DNA from: a bacterium
GTDB taxonomy: Bacteria; Chloroflexota; Anaerolineae; Caldilineales; Caldilineaceae
Assembly (NCBI GenBank): GCA_016124945.1
Contig: WGMT01000017.1
Span: 1 to 55,698, forward strand
DNA length: 55,698 nucleotides
Reading direction: 5' to 3'
Part shown: piece by piece, positions 50,046-55,698 of the stretch
How positions within the stretch are numbered: the first letter of the stretch is position 1
Layout of the letters: every line of letters begins with the position of its first letter
The notes under the pieces: model-generated
Told to the model about the DNA's origin: nothing
What the model saw: only the letters and a program-made list of their open reading frames with translations
Databases searched by the model: none
Made by a program: the position numbers and the translations under genes

Positions 50046-51818
50046 ATGCCACCCTCCGAACGCCTGAACAATCAGCAAGTCGCCGACATCTTCCACCGAA
50101 TCGGCGATCTGTTACAGATTTTGGGCGACAATCGTTTCAAGATCATCGCCTATCAGAACGCGGCGCGCACCATCGAGAACTTAAGCCAGGACATCCGCGC
50201 CATCCACGAAGCGGGGACGCTGCGCGATCTGCCTGATGTGGGGCAGGCCATCGCCGAGAAGATCGCTGAACTCCTCGACAGCGGCAACATCGCCTATTAC
50301 GACGAACTGGCCGAGCAGGTACCCCACGGCGTCGTGGACATTCTCGCCGTGCCCGATGTGGGACCCAAGACCGCCGCCCGTCTCTGGAAAGAGCTGGACA
50401 TTGTGGGCATCGATCAGCTCAAAGCCGCCGCCGAAGAAGGACGCATCCGCGCCCTCAAGGGCTTCGGCGCCAAGAGCGAAGAGAAGATTCTGCGGGGCAT
50501 CGAGTTGCTCTCCAAGCGCCAGGAAGGACGCATGCCCATCGGTCAGGCCCGTCCCCTGGCGGTGGAACTCATCGCCGACCTACAGGAAAGGCTCCCCGCC
50601 GGCGCCATTGAGCGCATCGAAGCCGCCGGCAGCCTGCGCCGCTGGCGTGAGACCATCGGCGATCTCGATCTGCTCGTGGTGAGCGAACAACCCGCCGCCG
50701 TCATGGACGCCTTTCGCACTCTGCCCCAGGCAGTGGACGTCATCAACGCCGGCGACACCAAGAGCACCATCGCCCTGCCCAGCGGCCTGCAAGTGGACCT
50801 GCGTGTGGTAGAGCGCAAACATTGGGGCGCCGCGCTCTGTTACTTCACCGGCAGCCAGCGCCACAACATTGATCTGCGCGAACTGGCGCAGAAACAGGGC
50901 TGGAGTTTGAACGAATACCGCCTCGCCGCCCAAGGACACCCCGATCTGCCTGACGGCGAGGAACGTTTCTTCGACAGCGAAGAAGAACTCTACAACTTCC
51001 TCGGCCTCGATTGGGTGCCGCCCGAAATGCGTGAAGGGCAGGGAGAGATCGCCGCCGCCCGTGAACACAAACTGCCCGATCTCATCACCGTGGACCACAT
51101 TGTGGGCGAGATCCACGGCCACACCGACTGGAGCGACGGACAAGCCACACTGGTCGAAATGGCCGAAGCCGCCCGCCGCCGTGGCTACCGCTACTGGTGC
51201 GTCACCGATCACAGCGCCGGTCTTGGCGTCACCGGCGGGTTGGACGGCGAAAGGCTGCACGCCCAGGCCAAAGAGATCGCCGCCCTCAACGAAAAGTACG
51301 CCGCCGACGGCGTCGACTTCCGCCTGCTACGTGGCACCGAAGTCGAGATCCTGGCCGACGGTTCGCTGGGCCTGCCCGACGATGTCCTCGCCGAACTTGA
51401 CATTGTGGTGGCCAGCATCCACAGCGCCCTGCGCCAGGACCGTGACACCATCACCGAACGCTGTCTCAAGGCCGTGCGCAACCCCCATGTGGACGTCCTC
51501 GGCCACCCCACCGGGCGCTTAATCGGTCGCCGCGAAGGATCGGAAATCGACATGGATGCTGTACTACATGCTTGCGTCGAAGTGGGCACGGTGGTGGAGA
51601 TCAACGCCCATCCCTCTCGGCTCGATCTCAGTGGCGTCCACGCGCGGCGGGCCATGGAACTGGGCTGCAAACTCGCCATCAACAGCGACGCCCACGCCGC
51701 CGACGGCATGGAGATCCTGCCCTATGGCATTGCCACCGCCCGCCGCGGCTGGCTCCGCTCCCAAGATGTGATCAACACCCGCCCGCTCAACGAGATGCTG
51801 GCGTTGCTGAAGAAATAG
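50046..51818 (+). CDS. polX: family X DNA polymerase with PHP domain
   Basis: 590 residues. N-terminal HhH/8-kDa region ([57 protein letters not shown]) and palm with [19 protein letters not shown] (catalytic Asp pair) and VDLRVV. The C-terminal PHP phosphoesterase domain (about 350-590) has [44 protein letters not shown] and INSDAHA. This bacterial PolX fills short gaps in base-excision repair, and the PHP domain supplies 3'-5' exonuclease or AP-endonuclease activity. LigA, needed to seal repaired nicks, is 1.5 kb downstream. Confidence 0.95.
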   Translation: MPPSERLNNQQVADIFHRIGDLLQILGDNRFKIIAYQNAARTIENLSQDIRAIHEAGTLRDLPDVGQAIAEKIAELLDSGNIAYYDELAEQVPHGVVDILAVPDVGPKTAARLWKELDIVGIDQLKAAAEEGRIRALKGFGAKSEEKILRGIELLSKRQEGRMPIGQARPLAVELIADLQERLPAGAIERIEAAGSLRRWRETIGDLDLLVVSEQPAAVMDAFRTLPQAVDVINAGDTKSTIALPSGLQVDLRVVERKHWGAALCYFTGSQRHNIDLRELAQKQGWSLNEYRLAAQGHPDLPDGEERFFDSEEELYNFLGLDWVPPEMREGQGEIAAAREHKLPDLITVDHIVGEIHGHTDWSDGQATLVEMAEAARRRGYRYWCVTDHSAGLGVTGGLDGERLHAQAKEIAALNEKYAADGVDFRLLRGTEVEILADGSLGLPDDVLAELDIVVASIHSALRQDRDTITERCLKAVRNPHVDVLGHPTGRLIGRREGSEIDMDAVLHACVEVGTVVEINAHPSRLDLSGVHARRAMELGCKLAINSDAHAADGMEILPYGIATARRGWLRSQDVINTRPLNEMLALLKK

Positions 51819-51859
51819 GTGATTGGTGATTGGGTTGGCGAACTCGTCGAGTATGCCTG

Positions 51860-52005
51860 TCACGCTAGTAGCGTGACCTACGAAATAGGTGACCGTCTCG
51901 CCTGTCGTAGCTCACGCTAGTAGCGTGCGGATAGGCCCAACGATATTGTGTATGTGCAAAGCGATTGCGCCTTCAATGAACCGCACGCTGATAGCGTGCA
52001 GCTAC
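51860..52005. repeat. three REP-like GTAG hairpins
   Basis: Minus copy 51880-51860 (core CACGCTAGTAGCGTG at 51861-51875); plus copy 51907-51930 (GTAGCTCACGCTAGTAGCG); minus copy 52005-51981 (GTAGCTGCACGCTATCAGCG). GGTGATTGG/ATCACCAATCACC words flank the group (51819-51836, 52021-52048). All lie between polX and the SH3-type gene. Confidence 0.7.
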
Positions 52006-52064
52006 GAAAATTCGCAGACCTAATCACCAATCACCAATCACAAATCACCAACAAGAGGGAAATT

Positions 52065-52961
52065 ATGTCCGATCCCAATCGACGACCGAAATCCGAAGAC
52101 CCCGACGAATGGGACGAACCCGTCTTCGGTCGTGACAACCGTGAGTACGACGACGAACCTCACTTCGACGAACCCGTCTTTGGCGCAGACGGCACCGAGT
52201 ACGATCGTTATGAATATGACCGTCAAGAAGACGACCGTTACGAAGACGACCGTTACGAAGACGAAGAGCCATCTTTTGCCGCCACACCCTACCCGCGCGA
52301 CAGCGCCTTCGATCCCGATGACGATGAGATCGACTATGTCCCCGATTCGCGGGTGACCGAAAGCCTGGCCGTCGGCGCATCTGCCGGTGGATCGAACATG
52401 CTCTCGCGCCAGAGCCGCCGCGCCACCGGTGGACGTGGTGAACCGAATGCCGATCCGTCAACGCCCGGCAGTGGCCGCCGCCTGGGGCGTACCGGTCCTT
52501 TCTGGCTCATGGGCGCAGGCGCGCTCATCGTCGTCCTTTTGATCGTCTTGCTCTTTTTGCTCCAGGGCAACGGCAACGGCGTCGCCGACGTCCAAACGGT
52601 GACGCCTGCCGCGTCCGGTGAACTGGGCAGCGTCACCTTCCCGCAGACCGGGAGCATCAGCGTCACAGCCGTGCTCACGCCCACAGCCGCGCCGCCGGCG
52701 ACCTTCGACGCCGGGCAGCGTGTCGTCGTCACCAACACCGTCGGCCAGGGCATTCGCCTGCGCAACCAGCCCGGCACCGGCGCGTTGACCCTTGAGATCA
52801 TCCAGGAAGGCGCCGTCTTTACCGTCCTCAACCCCGACGGCGACTTCGCCCAATATCCCGTCGAAGCCGACGGCTACCGTTGGTATCGCATCCAAGTCGC
52901 CGACACACCAGAGTCGAACCTCACCGGCTGGGCCGCCGCAGACTTTTTGGCGGCAGAGTGA
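52065..52961 (+). CDS. single-pass membrane protein with SH3-like C-terminal domain
   Basis: 298 residues from ATG 52065, with GAGGGA six bases upstream. The N-terminal ~110 residues are very acidic and repetitive (EPVFGRDNREYDDEPHFDEPVFG, then DRYEDDRYEDEE). A membrane helix lies at about 148-170 (ALIVVLLIVLLFLL). After a Thr/Ala/Pro linker, residues about 220-298 resemble a bacterial SH3_3 domain (GQRVVVTNTVGQGIRLRNQPGTGAL...WYRIQVAD...GWAAADFL), often peptidoglycan-binding. Topology would put the SH3 part outside. The gene is bracketed by inverted REP-like copies. Confidence 0.8.
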   Translation: MSDPNRRPKSEDPDEWDEPVFGRDNREYDDEPHFDEPVFGADGTEYDRYEYDRQEDDRYEDDRYEDEEPSFAATPYPRDSAFDPDDDEIDYVPDSRVTESLAVGASAGGSNMLSRQSRRATGGRGEPNADPSTPGSGRRLGRTGPFWLMGAGALIVVLLIVLLFLLQGNGNGVADVQTVTPAASGELGSVTFPQTGSISVTAVLTPTAAPPATFDAGQRVVVTNTVGQGIRLRNQPGTGALTLEIIQEGAVFTVLNPDGDFAQYPVEADGYRWYRIQVADTPESNLTGWAAADFLAAE

Positions 52962-53003
52962 AGATGACAAGGTGAAGGGGTGAAGAGGTGACAAGGTAAA
53001 GTC

Positions 53004-53028
53004 GTAGCTGCACGCTACCAGCGTGCGG
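53004..53028 (+). repeat. REP-like GTAG hairpin downstream of the SH3 gene
   Basis: GTAGCTGCACGCTACCAGCG..., nearly identical (about 31 of 32 bases, including a trailing GTTCATTGA) to the minus-strand copy at 51981-52005 and in inverted orientation to it, so the SH3-type gene lies between the two. Confidence 0.75.
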
Positions 53029-53130
53029 TTCATTGAGGACGAAACCTCGCCCCCATCGCGTAAATTCGTTGGGCATGCTCGTCACCCTGGTCGCGTAACC
53101 TACGAATTGGCACAATCTGCAACTCGCAAC

Positions 53131-53256
53131 TCAATGTCATCAAGTTAAGCGCGGAGTGAGCATCCTCAGATGCGGCTCTACCGGTGTGCACCCGCATCTG
53201 AGGATGCTCACTCCGCAGTGTGAAGGCAATGGGATTCCTTAACTTAACAACATTGA
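53131..53256. mobile_element. MITE-like palindromic element, copy 2
   Basis: Outer inverted arms TCAATGTCATCAAGTTAAG (53131-53149) and 53238-53256 match at 16 of 19. The core is a perfect 25-bp hairpin (53151-53175 with 53192-53216) beginning GCGGAGTGAGCA and closing with the complementary TGCTCACTCCGC, loop 16 bases. Compared with copy 1 the middle of both arms differs but pairing is kept. Short CGCAACT/CGCAATC words flank it. No gene lies in 52962-53301. Confidence 0.62.
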
Positions 53257-55344
<2,088 letters not shown>

Positions 55345-55367
55345 GCGAGAGGCGGGTAGGGCAGAAA

Positions 55368-55452
55368 ATGAATGAAGAATAAAGATTGGGTAGACACGTC
55401 GGCTTCTCTAAGCGGAGATGGCATGTCTACCCAATCTTTATTCTTCATTCAT
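55368..55452. repeat. 29-bp-arm palindrome of the GAATGAAGAATAAA family
   Basis: ATGAATGAAGAATAAAGATT... (55368-55396) has its perfect 29-bp complement at 55424-55452, loop 27 bases. The outer words are the same as those at 41527-41675, and the inner GGGTAGAC replaces GGGTCGAC. It lies between ligA and a convergent gene. Confidence 0.85.
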
Positions 55453-55460
55453 CTCTCTCA

Positions 55461-55698
55461 CTACCGGACAATGCCGTTGTAGGCGCTGACAGCGTCGCTA
55501 CCGTCTGCGCGCATCATGGCGACGATGTCACCTGTGGCTTGGAGGACGATGCTGCCTTGCCAGCTTTCAGGGGGATTGGGCAGGCCACCGTTCAGAATCT
55601 GTGCATTGCCACGCACCTGCGCCGGCAGCAGCGTGAAGGTTTCATCTGCATTGGTTCGGCGCGTGCCATTCTGGTTGTAGTAGAGTGCCTGAACGGTA
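55461..55698 (-). CDS. C-terminal end of a probable surface/extracellular protein (partial)
   Basis: The reading frame is open from the window edge to TAG at 55463-55461, about 78 codons, so the start lies beyond the window. The residues include TVQALYYNQNGTRRTNADETFTLL, ILNGGLPNPPESWQGSIVLQATGDIVAMM and end DAVSAYNGIVR. The SIVLQATGDIVAMM...YNG pattern resembles a repeat domain seen in large Chloroflexota exoproteins, but the assignment is from memory of the pattern only. No membrane anchor follows. Confidence 0.6.
   Translation of the reverse strand, partial: TVQALYYNQNGTRRTNADETFTLLPAQVRGNAQILNGGLPNPPESWQGSIVLQATGDIVAMMRADGSDAVSAYNGIVR

Overview
This 55.7 kb window reads as chromosomal DNA of a member of the Chloroflexota, most likely an Anaerolineae/Caldilineaceae-type filamentous bacterium. 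That placement is inferred from gene content and not from a marker tree. The pointers are an LLM-class (F420-type) oxidoreductase, a PPOX-fold protein, Thr/Pro-rich surface proteins with an FLPLV/YLPLI motif, a hypothetical glycosidase next to a GH29 fucosidase, a DUF1800/DUF1501 pair, CHAT/STAND proteins and intergenic DNA crowded with short repeats. No rRNA or tRNA gene, CRISPR array, prophage or transposase was seen.

Layout. 1-9.7 kb: cytochrome b561, serine hydrolase, PPOX protein, ATP-dependent DNA ligase, NAD-dependent epimerase, S9 peptidase and LLM oxidoreductase. 9.7-15.1 kb (minus strand): DEAD-box helicase; a class-I cyclic-di-GMP (GEMM) riboswitch leader upstream of a 66-residue secreted peptide gene; two GNAT acetyltransferases; a ligase-associated exonuclease; a methyltransferase. 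15.2-16.7 kb: a secreted beta-helix protein. 16.9-25.1 kb (minus): two SPFH membrane proteins, then DUF1501, DUF1800, two paralogous small membrane proteins, an anti-sigma factor and an ECF sigma factor, which read in the opposite order as one regulatory cluster. 25.3-31.5 kb (plus): a compact operon of a CHAT caspase-like protease, a fasciclin lipoprotein, a P-loop ATPase and a TPR/membrane protein. 31.5-38.8 kb: CorC-type CBS protein, SecD-SecF with a consensus promoter and a clear terminator, a zinc alcohol dehydrogenase, a D-Ala-D-Ala carboxypeptidase and a pseudouridine synthase. 38.9-46.7 kb: two glycoside hydrolases around a DUF4160/DUF2442 pair, a double PRC-barrel protein, a duplicated-repeat hypothetical protein and a polysaccharide deacetylase. 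46.9-55.7 kb: aldehyde dehydrogenase, LysM/M23 peptidase, DNA polymerase X, an SH3-type membrane protein, NAD-dependent LigA and the end of a surface protein.

Three things stand out. First, the CHAT-fasciclin-ATPase-TPR operon looks like a complete surface-to-protease signalling device. The protease and the ATPase share a short beta-rich motif of the kind proposed for amyloid signalling between NLR-like receptors and their effectors. Second, the riboswitch leader ends in a perfect 8-bp stem that buries the ribosome binding site of a tiny secreted peptide. Third, nearly every intergenic gap holds a long nested palindrome built from short tandem words. One family has near-perfect terminal inverted repeats and a 25-26 bp core hairpin that stays fully paired despite sequence differences between copies. 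Another is a GTAG-plus-hairpin, REP-like element. Several palindromes run into the ends of coding regions.
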